From contig NZ_JBDKWG010000096.1 of assembly GCF_040151475.1 (NCBI RefSeq), positions 1 to 63,914 of the forward strand: a DNA stretch of 63,914 nt. Direction: 5' to 3'. Positions 43,047 through 52,707 of the stretch are shown here, in pieces. The notes below the pieces were generated by a model. That model was given only the letters and a program-made list of their open reading frames with translations, did not search any database and was not told where the DNA came from. Source of the stretch: CAXBNB01 sp040151475 (GTDB lineage Bacteria; Bacteroidota; Bacteroidia; Cytophagales; Cyclobacteriaceae). Position numbers and translations under genes: made by a program. Position 1 is the first letter of the stretch, and each line of letters opens with the position of its first letter.

Positions 43047-43841
43047 ATGGATTTAAAAGTAAAAGACAAAATTGTATTGGTAAGTGGTTCTACGGCAGGT
43101 ATCGGGTTTGCAACAGCACAAAGGTTTTTAAGAGAAGGAGCTCAGGTGGTGATCAATGGCAGGACAAAAGCCAATGTGGATAAAGCAGTCAATGAACTAA
43201 AATCTTCGGTTGAAAATGCAAAAGTATCAGGCATTGCGGCTGATTTTTCAAAAGTTGATGACGTCAATAGATTATTGAAAGAATTGCCCCAGGTGGATAT
43301 TCTAATCAACAACACTGGAATCTTTGAACCCAAAGCGTTTAAAGATATCCAGGATGAAGATTGGTTTAGGTTTTTCGAAGTAAATGTAATGAGCGGGGTA
43401 CGTCTGGCAAGGCATTATTTCCCAAAAATGTTGGCCAAAAACTGGGGAAGAATCATTTTTATCTCCAGTGAATCCGCAGTTTTTATTCCCGATGAAATGA
43501 TCCACTATGGAATGACTAAAACAGCTCAAATTGCGGTCAGCAGGGGGTTGGCTGAGTTGACAAAAGGATCGAATGTAACGGTGAACTCTATCTTACCGGG
43601 CCCTACAAAGTCCAAGGGCGTTAACGAATTTATTGAGGAACTTGCAAAGGCGGGTAACAAAACGGTGAATGAAGTTGAGGAAGATTTTTTCAAAAACATG
43701 CGCCCCACTTCCCTCATTGAGCGTTTTGCTTCGGTTGAGGAAGTAGCAGATACCATCGTTTACTATTCCAGTCCGTTGGCTTCAGCTACAAATGGTGCTT
43801 CCATCCGTGTAGATGGTGGATTGATTAGATCAATTTTATAA
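43047..43841 (+). CDS. Short-chain dehydrogenase/reductase (SDR)
   Basis: A 264-residue classical SDR: cofactor loop SGSTAGIGFATAQRFLREGA (about 13-32), NNTG strand motif (about 88), and the catalytic Ser (FISSESAVF) and YGMTK (Tyr/Lys). NADP preference is suggested by NGRTKANVDKA after the second strand. The end (GASIRVDGGLIRSIL) is usual for 3-oxoacyl-ACP reductase-like SDRs. The real substrate is unknown. A terminator hairpin follows at 43927. Confidence 0.88.
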   Translation: MDLKVKDKIVLVSGSTAGIGFATAQRFLREGAQVVINGRTKANVDKAVNELKSSVENAKVSGIAADFSKVDDVNRLLKELPQVDILINNTGIFEPKAFKDIQDEDWFRFFEVNVMSGVRLARHYFPKMLAKNWGRIIFISSESAVFIPDEMIHYGMTKTAQIAVSRGLAELTKGSNVTVNSILPGPTKSKGVNEFIEELAKAGNKTVNEVEEDFFKNMRPTSLIERFASVEEVADTIVYYSSPLASATNGASIRVDGGLIRSIL

Positions 43842-43926
43842 ATATAGTGAATTTAGCTATTACGTTTACCTCACCGATCGGCAAATTCTGCCAATATGCG
43901 ATGTAAAACTATAGGCAACAGAGAAA

Positions 43927-43963
43927 CAAAAAACCATTTCACATATTGAGAAATGGTTTTTTG
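43927..43963. terminator. Bidirectional terminator between SDR and RND operon
   Basis: CAAAAAACCATTTC and GAAATGGTTTTTTG form a perfect 14-bp stem with a 9-base loop and a T run on each strand. It lies between the plus-strand SDR gene and the minus-strand efflux operon and can stop both. Confidence 0.85.
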
Positions 43964-44016
43964 TTGATGATAGAATCATCATTCTATGAGCTGCTTATTT
44001 AATTATTAACCTCGGA

Positions 44017-45453
44017 TTAATTCCATCCGCCACCTAAGGCTCTGTAAATATTAACCCTTGCATTCATTTGTTTCATTTTGGTTTCTATCAACTCAAACCT
44101 CGTTTCCAATGCATCACGTTGAGTCAATAGTACCTCCATATAGTCAGCTCTTGCAGATCTGAACAGGTTATTGGAAATATCGATTGACTCAGTCAATGCT
44201 TTCACCTGCCGTGCTTTCAGGTCATAGCTACTTTTTAGATTACTAATATTTGATAACTGATTGGCTACCTCTATGTATGCATTTAAGATAGTTCGCTCGT
44301 AATTGTAAATTGCCTGAATTTGCTTAGCGTTGGCATTGACATAAGTCGCTTTTATAGCATTCCTATTGATCAATGGTGCAGTGATATCTCCCGCCAAAGA
44401 ATACAACAATGATTCTGGCGTATTCACCAAATAGGCAGGGTTAAAAGCCTGAAAACCCAAACCCGCAGAGATACCCAATGAAGGATAAAATCTCGCTTTA
44501 GCTACTTTGATATCCAGCCGGGCTGCTGCCAGTTCCAGTTCTGCCTGCCTGATATCAGGACGATTTTGCAATAACTGAGACGGAATACCTGCCTGGATAG
44601 TATCATTAGCCAACTCACCGAAACTATTAGAATTTCTTGCAATCGGCTGAGGATATCTACCCACCAGAAAATTGATTTTATTTTCCGTTTCTATGATCTG
44701 CTGCTGGATACCATACTGAAGACTTCTGGTATCCAGTACCTGTGCTTCAAACCTGCGCACAGCCAGTTCTGTTACCCGAGCCGATTGCTTTTGTAATTTC
44801 ACTATATTCAATGCATTGGTCTGAATTTCTATATTCTGCTTTACGATCGCCAGTTGATTGTCGAGTGCCAATAATTCATAGTATGAATTGGCTATTTCAG
44901 CAATCAGATTCGTTACCAGAAAATTCTTACCATCAACAGAAGACAAGTACCTGTTATATGCTCCTTTTTTAGCATTACGCAATTTATGCCATATATCCAC
45001 TTCCCAGGTAGCATAAGCACCTATCATCAAATCCGTAAAAGGCTCGGGAAACTCTTTACCCGGCTTGATCTCATTATTGGCTTCCAGTGCTCCATTTCTG
45101 GTATATCTGCCAACTTTATCCACAGCAGCTCCTCCTCCTATACCAACAAACGGCAAATACTCTCCTTTACGTGCTTGTACCTCGTTTCTGGCAATCTCAA
45201 TCTCCTGCATTGTGATATTCAATTCCTGATTGTTGTTCAGTGCAACATCAATTAATGCTGTAAGGTTAGAATCAGTAAAGTAATCCTGCCACTTTACCTT
45301 TGCTGTATTGGTAGTATCCTGCGAGTGGTTGTTATAACTCACAGGCACTGTTGTATTCACCGATTTATCAATTAGAGCAGGAAGAGTACAAGCTGAAAAG
45401 CTTAACGCTATAACAGCTACTCCCAAGTATCTATATATTATTTTATTCAGCAT
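44017..45453 (-). CDS. TolC/OprM-type outer-membrane efflux channel
   Basis: 478 residues from the ATG at 45453 (two more residues ahead form an alternative start). Lipoprotein signal with lipobox (VIALSFSAC). Two repeats of the outer-membrane factor family: NNQELNITMQEIEIARNEVQ to YYELLALDNQLAIVKQN, then GIPSQLLQNRPDIRQAELEL, ARFYPSLGISAGLG and YNYERTILNAYIEVANQLSN. It is the outer-membrane exit duct of the tripartite RND pump. It overlaps the pump gene by 11 bp. Confidence 0.9.
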   Translation of the reverse strand: MLNKIIYRYLGVAVIALSFSACTLPALIDKSVNTTVPVSYNNHSQDTTNTAKVKWQDYFTDSNLTALIDVALNNNQELNITMQEIEIARNEVQARKGEYLPFVGIGGGAAVDKVGRYTRNGALEANNEIKPGKEFPEPFTDLMIGAYATWEVDIWHKLRNAKKGAYNRYLSSVDGKNFLVTNLIAEIANSYYELLALDNQLAIVKQNIEIQTNALNIVKLQKQSARVTELAVRRFEAQVLDTRSLQYGIQQQIIETENKINFLVGRYPQPIARNSNSFGELANDTIQAGIPSQLLQNRPDIRQAELELAAARLDIKVAKARFYPSLGISAGLGFQAFNPAYLVNTPESLLYSLAGDITAPLINRNAIKATYVNANAKQIQAIYNYERTILNAYIEVANQLSNISNLKSSYDLKARQVKALTESIDISNNLFRSARADYMEVLLTQRDALETRFELIETKMKQMNARVNIYRALGGGWN

Positions 45454-48400
45454 CGTGATCATTTTCTTCTATCGATTTTTTGTGTTGAGGTTTTTCCGAC
45501 AATGGTCTGTCGTATTCATCCCGGATCATCTGACGACCATCTGCCAAACTACCAAAAATATAATACAATCCCGGGATAATAATTACTCCGAAAACAGTTC
45601 CCAGTAACATACCACCAAGTGCTGATGATCCAATAGTCCGGTTACCAATAGCTCCGGCACCCGTTGCTATTACCAGTGGAATCAATCCCGCAATAAAGGC
45701 GAATGAAGTCATTAATATAGGCCTGAAACGTACCCTGGCACCTTCAATGGCTGCATCAAAAATGGTAGCACCATGCCTGCGCTTCTGTACCGCAAATTCT
45801 ACAATAAGTACAGCATTTTTACCCAATAAGCCCACCAGCATGATGAGTCCTATCTGGGCATAAATGTCATTGTCCAGCCCCATGAGCTTTAGCACTAAAA
45901 AAGAACCAAAAACCCCTACTGGTAGTGAAAAAATCACCGCCAATGGCAAAAGGAAACTTTCATACTGCGCTGCAAGTACCAGATAAACAAATGCCAATAC
46001 TATTATGAATACATAAAGTGATTCATTCCCCCTTCTTGATTCGTCATAAGAAAGGCCTTCCCAGGCAATATCATAACCCCTAGGCAAGGTTTCACTAGCC
46101 ACTTCTCTGATGGCCTGAATAGCCTCCGCAGTTGTAAATCCCTTAGCAGGCAAACCTCTGATGGCCGCTGAATTGTACATATTGTAACGGGTAACTTCAT
46201 TGGGGCCCTGTCTTTTCTCAATCTTCATGAAAGCTGAATAAGGCACCATTTCTCCATGATCATTCTTTACAAAAAGATTCAATACATCTGATGGCAGCCT
46301 TCTGAATTCGGGAGCAGATTGAACATATACTTTGAAAAAACGCCCAAATCGAATGAACCCTTGCTCATAAGTACTTCCTATCAGAATGTTGAGGTTTTCC
46401 ATCGCTTCTCCGATAGAAACTCCTTTTTGCATGGCAAGCTCATTGTCTATCACCAATTCGTATTGAGGATAGTTCGCTGCAAAAAAGGTAAACAAGCCTG
46501 TCAACTCTTTACGCTTACCCAAATCATCCATAAATTTCTTGTTGATTTTATCAAACTCATGGTAATCCGTATCAGTGGTTTTATCCAATAAACGCATGGA
46601 AAAACCTCCGGAAGACCCGAACCCGGGAATAGCGGGTGGTTCGAAAAACTCTACAATTGCTCCAAGTCCTTTAGACTTCTCCTCCAACTCTTCCATTATT
46701 TCTTTAACAGAATGTTCACGATCCGACCAGTTTTTCAGGTTGATGAGACAAGTACCCGCATTGGATCCCCTTCCTTCAGTCATGATCTCGTAACCAGCCA
46801 AAGAAGATACCGATTCCACTCCATCTATTTCCTCACAAATCTTTTGAAGCTTTTGGGAGACCTGATTGGTTCTTTCCAAAGTAGCTCCGGGAGGAGTTTG
46901 TATAATCGCATAAATGGTACCCTGATCTTCACTAGGGATAAATCCGGCAGGCAGGATTTGATTTTCAAAAAGAATTCCAAGGCCAAATACCAACAAGATT
47001 CCAAATGTAAGTACTCTTTTGTTTACGATTAATTTTAACAGACCTGTATATCTTCCGGTAATTTTATCAAACCCACGATTGAAACTATCCAGAAATCTGG
47101 TCAAGATATTTCTCTTTTTTGGTTTCCCGTGATTATTCTTTAATAGCATAGCACAGAGTACAGGAGTGAGTGTAAGTGCCACCAAAGCGGAAATCACAAT
47201 AGAACTGGCCATGGTAATGGAGAATTGTCGGTAAAAAGTACCTACCGGGCCAGTCATAAATGAAATGGGTAGGAATACCGATACCATCACCATTGTAATG
47301 GCGATAATTGCTCCACTGATTTCTCCCATTACCTTTTTTACTGCATTGTATGGAGACAAGTCTTCTTCTTCCATTTTTGCATGCACTGCCTCAACCACCA
47401 CAATGGCATCATCTACCACAATACCAATCGCCAGTACCAGAGCAAATAGCGTAACAAGATTGATGGAAAGTCCGAACATCTGAATGACAAAAAATGCTCC
47501 TATAAGAGACACAGGCACAGCCAGAATAGGTATGAGTGTAGAGCGCCAATCTCCCAGAAATATAAAAACCACCAGAGCCACGAGTATAAATGCATCTCGT
47601 AATGTGTGAGTCACCTGCTCTATCGATGCATCCAAAAATGTTGATACATCATAGCTTATTCTATAATCCATTCCCGGAGGGAAATCGGCTTTCATTTCTT
47701 CGAGTTTCATTTTTACGTCTGCAATTACCTCACTGGCATTACTACCATAATTCTGTTTCAACACGATAGCTGCAGAAGGGTGGCCATCCAGATTGGAATA
47801 GATGTCAAAAAACTCACTACCCAATTCCGCTCTACCTATATCTTTTAAGTGTATGCTTTCCCCTTCTGCATTGGCCCGGATTATAATATTTTCATACTCT
47901 TCGGGTTTGTTAAATCTTCCCTTATAAGTCAACACGTATTCGAGTGACTGAGCTGCAATACCCGAACTCTGTCCTATCCGACCAGGCCGGCCAATAATAC
48001 TTTGCTCAGCCAGAGCCTCCATTACTTCATCAATAGAGATGTGGTAAGCCCGCATACGATCCGGATTTAACCAGATGCGCATCGCATAGGTGCGGCTACC
48101 TAAAATCCTTGTTCTTGCCACACCATGAATTCTATTGATTTCAGGGATCATTTTGACATTGGCATAATTGTAAAGGAATTTTTCATCCATATTTTCACCC
48201 TTACTATAGAGGTTGACATACATCAACATACTGGGTTGGATGGGTGTGATAATGACTCCTTCACGTTGAACCAGCTCAGGTAAGAGTGGCATCACCTGAT
48301 CTACCCTTGTCTTGACCCGAATCACCGCCTGATTGGGATCCGTACCCGGTTCAAAAATTATGTTAATGGTGGCTTCTCCGGCACTGGTAGCATCAGTGGC

Positions 48401-48634
48401 CATATACCTCATGCCCTGGACACCATTAATGGAGTTTTCCAAGGTAATTAAGGTAGATTTAACCAATACATCAGCACTGGATCCGGGATAAGCTATAAAA
48501 ATACTTACTGTGGTAGGAGCGATCTGAGGAAATTGAGAGATGGGCAATTGCTTTATCGCCAACGACCCTACAAAAACGATAATAACCGAAATTACAATAG
48601 CAAAGACCGGTCTATGTATTATTTTACTAAACAT
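45443..48634 (-). CDS. RND multidrug efflux transporter, HAE1 family
   Basis: A 1063-residue AcrB-type inner-membrane pump. N-terminal MFSKIIHRPVFAIVISV and the first long periplasmic loop; TM4 has the proton-relay pair in GIVVDDAIVVVE (about 405); repeat-half motifs PVSLIGAFFVIQMFGLSINL and LPVGVFGSFLVLKLMGLDND; a porter domain with GSNAGTCLINLKNWSDREHS. The C-terminus is short and charged. It exchanges protons for drugs or amphiphiles drawn from periplasm and membrane. It lies 25 bp after the adaptor gene. Confidence 0.93.
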   Translation of the reverse strand: MFSKIIHRPVFAIVISVIIVFVGSLAIKQLPISQFPQIAPTTVSIFIAYPGSSADVLVKSTLITLENSINGVQGMRYMATDATSAGEATINIIFEPGTDPNQAVIRVKTRVDQVMPLLPELVQREGVIITPIQPSMLMYVNLYSKGENMDEKFLYNYANVKMIPEINRIHGVARTRILGSRTYAMRIWLNPDRMRAYHISIDEVMEALAEQSIIGRPGRIGQSSGIAAQSLEYVLTYKGRFNKPEEYENIIIRANAEGESIHLKDIGRAELGSEFFDIYSNLDGHPSAAIVLKQNYGSNASEVIADVKMKLEEMKADFPPGMDYRISYDVSTFLDASIEQVTHTLRDAFILVALVVFIFLGDWRSTLIPILAVPVSLIGAFFVIQMFGLSINLVTLFALVLAIGIVVDDAIVVVEAVHAKMEEEDLSPYNAVKKVMGEISGAIIAITMVMVSVFLPISFMTGPVGTFYRQFSITMASSIVISALVALTLTPVLCAMLLKNNHGKPKKRNILTRFLDSFNRGFDKITGRYTGLLKLIVNKRVLTFGILLVFGLGILFENQILPAGFIPSEDQGTIYAIIQTPPGATLERTNQVSQKLQKICEEIDGVESVSSLAGYEIMTEGRGSNAGTCLINLKNWSDREHSVKEIMEELEEKSKGLGAIVEFFEPPAIPGFGSSGGFSMRLLDKTTDTDYHEFDKINKKFMDDLGKRKELTGLFTFFAANYPQYELVIDNELAMQKGVSIGEAMENLNILIGSTYEQGFIRFGRFFKVYVQSAPEFRRLPSDVLNLFVKNDHGEMVPYSAFMKIEKRQGPNEVTRYNMYNSAAIRGLPAKGFTTAEAIQAIREVASETLPRGYDIAWEGLSYDESRRGNESLYVFIIVLAFVYLVLAAQYESFLLPLAVIFSLPVGVFGSFLVLKLMGLDNDIYAQIGLIMLVGLLGKNAVLIVEFAVQKRRHGATIFDAAIEGARVRFRPILMTSFAFIAGLIPLVIATGAGAIGNRTIGSSALGGMLLGTVFGVIIIPGLYYIFGSLADGRQMIRDEYDRPLSEKPQHKKSIEENDHDAE

Positions 48635-48659
48635 TTTTTCTGTTTTTTAGGATACACAA

Positions 48660-49742
48660 TTATTCCGCATATAAATCCAGGTGCGTTAGGACGGAATATG
48701 GATCTTTGAAATCATATTTTATTTCATCATTTTCTCTCACCAAGCGTAAACCTTCAAGAAGAATTTTATCATTTTCTTCCAAACCATCCTGCACTACATA
48801 AATGTGTGGTATTTCTGCCGTAATATTTATGGCTCTTGATCTGATTCTATTTTCTTCATCGATAACAAAAACATACCTTTTATCCAAAATTTCGAAAGTA
48901 GCCTTCTGAGGAATTAGCAACGCATTTTTGAGTGGAGTAGTCATTAAGATATTACCTGTCTCTCCATGTCTTAGCAGACCTTTAGGGTTAGGAAATGTCG
49001 CTCTAAATGCAATATTTCCCGTTTCATGGTTAAACTCAGCTTCTATCGTTTCTACTACTCCCTGATGACCAAACAATTTATTATTTGCCATCTTTAGGCT
49101 AACTATCGTTTTATCTTTTGCTTTTACATTGGATTCATAATCCAGATACTCCGCTTCCGGAACATTGAAGTAAACCCACATTTCACTATTGTCAGAAATT
49201 TCGGTTAGCAATTCGCCTTCATCAACGAGGCTTCCCAACCTCACATGAAAGCGGTCCATAATACCATCGAAAGGGGCTCTGATCTGCGTGAACCCCAGGT
49301 GAACCTGGGCTAAAGCCACTTCTGCTCTTGCCTTTTCAAGTTTGGCACTGGCCAGAGCCAGTTCATTAGGAGCTACTACATTGCTGTCCGCAAGTTTTTT
49401 CGTGTTCTGGTATTCAATTTCCACAAAATGGGCTTCCGCCTGGGCTTTTTGGAGTTCAGCTTCATATAGCCTGGGCATAACCTGAAACATTAGTTGTCCT
49501 TTTTTCACGAACTGTCCTTCGTCCACAAAAATCTTTTCTAAGTAGCCTTTTTCCAGAGCTCTTAGTTCGATATGTTGAATTGAACGAATTTGACACACGT
49601 ATTCCTGAGTAATCGTAGTGTCTTTTCTTAATGGACTAGTAACCAAAAACTTGGTTTCTTCTTCGTGATGTTCTTTGTGTGATTCACAGCTTGTGTAGCA
49701 TAACATGGCACACAAGCTCATGAGCATGAGAATTCTCTTCAT
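48660..49742 (-). CDS. RND periplasmic adaptor (membrane fusion protein)
   Basis: A 360-residue protein. Lipoprotein signal (LMSLCAMLCYTSC). HlyD/AcrA fold: lipoyl half (YLEKIFVDEGQFVKKGQLMF), alpha-hairpin (YEAELQKAQAEAHFVEIEYQ), second lipoyl half (HLGFTQIRAPFDGIMDRFHV) and beta-barrel part (MWVYFNVPEAEYLDYESNV). First of three efflux genes; the operon order is adaptor, pump, channel. Drug-binding specificity cannot be inferred. Confidence 0.9.
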   Translation of the reverse strand: MKRILMLMSLCAMLCYTSCESHKEHHEEETKFLVTSPLRKDTTITQEYVCQIRSIQHIELRALEKGYLEKIFVDEGQFVKKGQLMFQVMPRLYEAELQKAQAEAHFVEIEYQNTKKLADSNVVAPNELALASAKLEKARAEVALAQVHLGFTQIRAPFDGIMDRFHVRLGSLVDEGELLTEISDNSEMWVYFNVPEAEYLDYESNVKAKDKTIVSLKMANNKLFGHQGVVETIEAEFNHETGNIAFRATFPNPKGLLRHGETGNILMTTPLKNALLIPQKATFEILDKRYVFVIDEENRIRSRAINITAEIPHIYVVQDGLEENDKILLEGLRLVRENDEIKYDFKDPYSVLTHLDLYAE

Positions 49743-49902
49743 TTTAATTTTGGTAAAGTTTATTGATGTTTTTTTTTGAAATGCGGCATATGCAGTACCA
49801 CACGCTTCCTCTCCTTGTTTATTTCAATGCTGTTAGATCCCGGGCAGTAAATAAATGGAAAGGGTGGTTTGGCAATTCCAAATTGCCGACTTGAATGTTA
49901 TA

Positions 49903-50331
49903 CTATATTCTGATGACCTGAAATATAATATACCTCATATAAGAGGTGAAATAAGAAAAACGCTTACAAAAAGTTAAGCTGTTTTTAATGTAAAGTAAAA
50001 AACACTCCTGAGAAAGAGCATAAAAATTAGAAAGGGAAACATAATTGCGTTCTACATGCTTTTTGGAAGAATCTACTTCATCTTCCTCAACTTCATTTTT
50101 CGCAACACATATTTCCTGTCTTTCTTTTTTGGTATCTGATCTTGTAGAAGACGTGATAATACAGGCATTATCCTTTTGTACATTATCAGAAGTGACATTT
50201 TCTGACTCCTTATCGTATTTTGTTTGGGCATGAATAACACTTTCCTTAGAGGTACGGGCAAACAACTGACCATAGCCACTCAGCAGGATAACACAAAGAA
50301 GTAGAAGATATTTTGCTAATGCCTTAATCAT
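49903..50331 (-). CDS. Small exported protein of unknown function upstream of RND operon
   Basis: A 142-residue protein. Signal peptide (YLLLLCVILLSGYGQLFA), then a short acidic and Ser-rich middle (EVEEDEVDSSKKHVERN) and a hydrophobic, aromatic end (FYALSQECFLLYIKNSLTFC). No domain recognised. It lies 160 bp ahead of the adaptor start on the same strand, so it may be read from its own promoter. Coding status is moderate. Confidence 0.45.
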   Translation of the reverse strand: MIKALAKYLLLLCVILLSGYGQLFARTSKESVIHAQTKYDKESENVTSDNVQKDNACIITSSTRSDTKKERQEICVAKNEVEEDEVDSSKKHVERNYVSLSNFYALSQECFLLYIKNSLTFCKRFSYFTSYMRYIIFQVIRI

Positions 50332-50551
50332 CTTGCGGCAAGATTAAACAAAGCTGTGAAGACTGACAAGCTATGGATGTTAAATAATGTTAACATTTCA
50401 TTAAATATACAAATAAACAGCACTACGTTCATTGATTACTCTTTTTATTGCAAAAATGGCAATGAAAGCATTGAAAAAATATGAAAATTGATGCCAATAA
50501 AATAAATATTTATAAATCGTCAACATTTGAAATTGCAAACTTATCTGGTTA

Positions 50552-51094
50552 TTATCCTAATATTCCTGTTTCAAAACCATCAATACTTTGTGAGTTCTTT
50601 TCTTTCCTGTAGTCAGTCAATCTATCCTCATCCTGTTTTTCCGACCAGGAGTTCAATGTCGTTCTTTCTGCCTTAAAATCCATAAATGGCACAGCAAACC
50701 CACAGGAGGTTTGCACTAAATCCACATTCATTTCTATGATCTGTCTGGAACCGGTTACTTTAGGGAAGAGTTTTAAATATTCATCAAATTCAGTGTCTCT
50801 GGCATGAAAAATTTTGGCGGTTCCATATAACCTTAGGATAATTGGTTTTTCTTCAAAAGAGCAAAACATAATTGTCATTCTGTTGTTTCGGAGAAGATGA
50901 GCTGCAGTTTCGTTTCCACTGCCTGTCAGGTTAAGCCAAACAATTTTATTTTCACCCAATACTCTGAAAGTATCTATTCCTTTGGGAGAAACATTGACCC
51001 TGCCCTCTGCGGCTGCAGTTCCCACAAAAAATATTTTTTGATTGGTAATGAACTCTTTTAATTCCTCACTTATTTTATCTAATCTCTTTCCCAT
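50552..51094 (-). CDS. Pyridoxamine 5'-phosphate oxidase-like FMN-binding protein
   Basis: A 180-residue protein with the split beta-barrel of PNPOx-like proteins: FFVGTAAAEGRVNVSPKGID, KIVWLNLTGSGNETAAHLLR, RMTIMFCSFEEKPIILRLYG. This branch (DUF-type, general stress) binds FMN or F420-like flavins and reduces small substrates. The end (SCGFAVPFMDFKAER) is typical. It belongs to a run of small minus-strand genes (VOC, VOC, SRPBCC) opposed by the GlxA regulator. Confidence 0.82.
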   Translation of the reverse strand: MGKRLDKISEELKEFITNQKIFFVGTAAAEGRVNVSPKGIDTFRVLGENKIVWLNLTGSGNETAAHLLRNNRMTIMFCSFEEKPIILRLYGTAKIFHARDTEFDEYLKLFPKVTGSRQIIEMNVDLVQTSCGFAVPFMDFKAERTTLNSWSEKQDEDRLTDYRKEKNSQSIDGFETGILG

Positions 51095-51282
51095 TGGTTG
51101 GCCTTATGTGTCTTTATGCTTTCTTCATCCAGTGTTTTTAAGAAATGAAACGATTATTCGAAGCAAAACGTATTACATTGATACAATGTTACCAACAGGA
51201 GCTCATTCTTCAACTTTCTTTTACTTCAACAGGGAACAGGGCATAAGTAGCCATTGCACAACCAAAGTCAAACTCCTCTTTA

Positions 51283-51693
51283 TTACTTTTTGCTGTAGTT
51301 CAGCAGCCAGTTGTTTCCAAACTTGTCAGTAAGATTACCCAGCAGTGAATCAAAAAAAGTCAGTTCTACGGGATGAGTCGCTAAACCTCCTACGGAGAGT
51401 TTTTCAAAACAAGCTCTGACTTCCTCTTCACTATCGCAAGCCAGCATGAGAGAAACTGCATTGCCTTTTTTTAAGCCATCCTCCGAAACCATGTCACTGG
51501 CCATTAAAACAAGGTTGTCTCTTGTCAGTGTAGCATGTAGAATGCAGTCTTTCATGCGTTGAGGCATTTTTTGTGAAATGGGAGACTCACCTATGGTCTG
51601 AAAATAAAGTACACCACCTAAACACTTCTGATAAAAAGTCATGGCTTCCCTACAATTGCCACTGAATGTCAGGTATGAATTAATCTGAGGCAT
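51283..51693 (-). CDS. VOC-family (PhnB-like) protein
   Basis: A 136-residue protein with two beta-alpha-beta-beta-beta units: INSYLTFSGNCREAMTFYQK, then CILHATLTRDNLVLMASDMV, GNAVSLMLACDSEEEVRACF and LTDKFGNNWLLNYSKK. It is of the PhnB/glyoxalase group, without a certain metal set. It lies 10 bp after the second VOC gene, so the two are probably one transcript. Confidence 0.82.
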   Translation of the reverse strand: MPQINSYLTFSGNCREAMTFYQKCLGGVLYFQTIGESPISQKMPQRMKDCILHATLTRDNLVLMASDMVSEDGLKKGNAVSLMLACDSEEEVRACFEKLSVGGLATHPVELTFFDSLLGNLTDKFGNNWLLNYSKK

Positions 51694-51703
51694 GCTCCTG
51701 ATT

Positions 51704-52126
51704 TTAAGCGTTCAGTAATTTTTCAATATCAAATTTTCCCATCTGCATAAATGCCTGCATCACTCTGGGAGCTTTATCCGGATCACTCATAAGCTCACCT
51801 AAAATTGCAGGGACGATTTGCCACGACACACCAAATTTATCATCAAGCCATCCACATTGATTGTGAACTCCTCCTTCACCCAACTTTTCCCAATAAAAAT
51901 CTATTTCCTCCTGAGTTTCACACTCAATAACAAATGAGGTAGCTGGTGAAAATTGATACTTAGGCCCTCCATTCAAACCCATAAACTTTTTCCCATTGAG
52001 CTCAAAGATTACAACGCCCGAACTATCCGTAGTGATTTTTGAGTTTTTGAAAACAGAACAATAAAAATCTGCCGCAGATTTGGCTTTGCCATCAAACCAC
52101 AAGCAGGGATAAATTTCATTTTTCAT
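51704..52126 (-). CDS. VOC-family (PhnB-like, 3-demethylubiquinone-type) protein
   Basis: A 140-residue protein starting EIYPCLWFDGKAKSAADFYC, with GKKFMGLNGGPKYQFSPATS, FVIECETQEEIDFYWEKLGE and DDKFGVSWQIVPAILGELM. This is the PhnB group often annotated as 3-demethylubiquinone methyltransferase-like, but no methyltransferase fold is present. The short gap to the SRPBCC gene (27 bp) suggests one operon. Confidence 0.85.
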   Translation of the reverse strand: MKNEIYPCLWFDGKAKSAADFYCSVFKNSKITTDSSGVVIFELNGKKFMGLNGGPKYQFSPATSFVIECETQEEIDFYWEKLGEGGVHNQCGWLDDKFGVSWQIVPAILGELMSDPDKAPRVMQAFMQMGKFDIEKLLNA

Positions 52127-52153
52127 AATCGCAGGCTTTCTAATAATTTAGAC

Positions 52154-52579
52154 TTAATTGGATTCGGCGTACTGTTTAAAATTATTGAGAATAGCCTGCC
52201 ACCCCCCACGTTGCATTTCAACAGGATTCTCTGTTTCGGCTTCAAATATTTCGACTATTTCCGTGATTTTATCAGTTTCTGTAAAAGTGATTTCTACTTT
52301 CCGGTCATCTCCCAGAGTATAAGAAATTTTTTCGTTAACCAACACCTCATCATATACGCCATTAAAATCAAACCCAAAGCTGCCATCTTTAGCCTCCATC
52401 CTGAAAAGAAACTTCCCTCCTTTCACTATATCATTCTCTGCTTTAGTCGTATGCCAATCATCTGACGGGCTATTCCATTTTGTAACATGGGTAGGATTGT
52501 TCCAAAACTCCCAAACCTTCTCTACAGGTGTTTTGATAGTAGCTCTGATTGTTACTTTTTCTTTGCTTGCATTTTCCAT
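52154..52579 (-). CDS. SRPBCC (AHSA1-type) protein
   Basis: A 141-residue helix-grip protein: VTIRATIKTPVEKVWEFWNN, PTHVTKWNSPSDDWHTTKAE, GGKFLFRMEAKDG, FDFNGVYDEVLVNEKISYTL, then RGGWQAILNNFKQYAESN. Such proteins bind hydrophobic ligands in a deep cavity and are common next to VOC genes in soil and marine Bacteroidota. Divergent from the GlxA regulator, with a 128-bp shared control region. Confidence 0.88.
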   Translation of the reverse strand: MENASKEKVTIRATIKTPVEKVWEFWNNPTHVTKWNSPSDDWHTTKAENDIVKGGKFLFRMEAKDGSFGFDFNGVYDEVLVNEKISYTLGDDRKVEITFTETDKITEIVEIFEAETENPVEMQRGGWQAILNNFKQYAESN

Positions 52580-52584
52580 TTGTA

Positions 52585-52612
52585 ATTGATTTAGTTTCTA
52601 ATAATAATTTTG
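52585..52612 (+). promoter_or_regulatory. Possible Bacteroidota promoter for the GlxA-like gene
   Basis: TAATTTTG at 52605-52612 fits the TAnnTTTG -7 element of the Bacteroidota main sigma factor, with ATTG at 52585-52588 at a fair distance for the -33 element. The leader to the start codon (52708) would be about 90 bases. Read by eye only. Confidence 0.35.
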
Positions 52613-52707
52613 CATGACAAAGATTCTATTATTTCAGCAAGCTTCAAAGTGTAAAAACGACATTATAAGGGGCTGATTATGACAATTCTATTTCATAGAT
52701 TTACCTC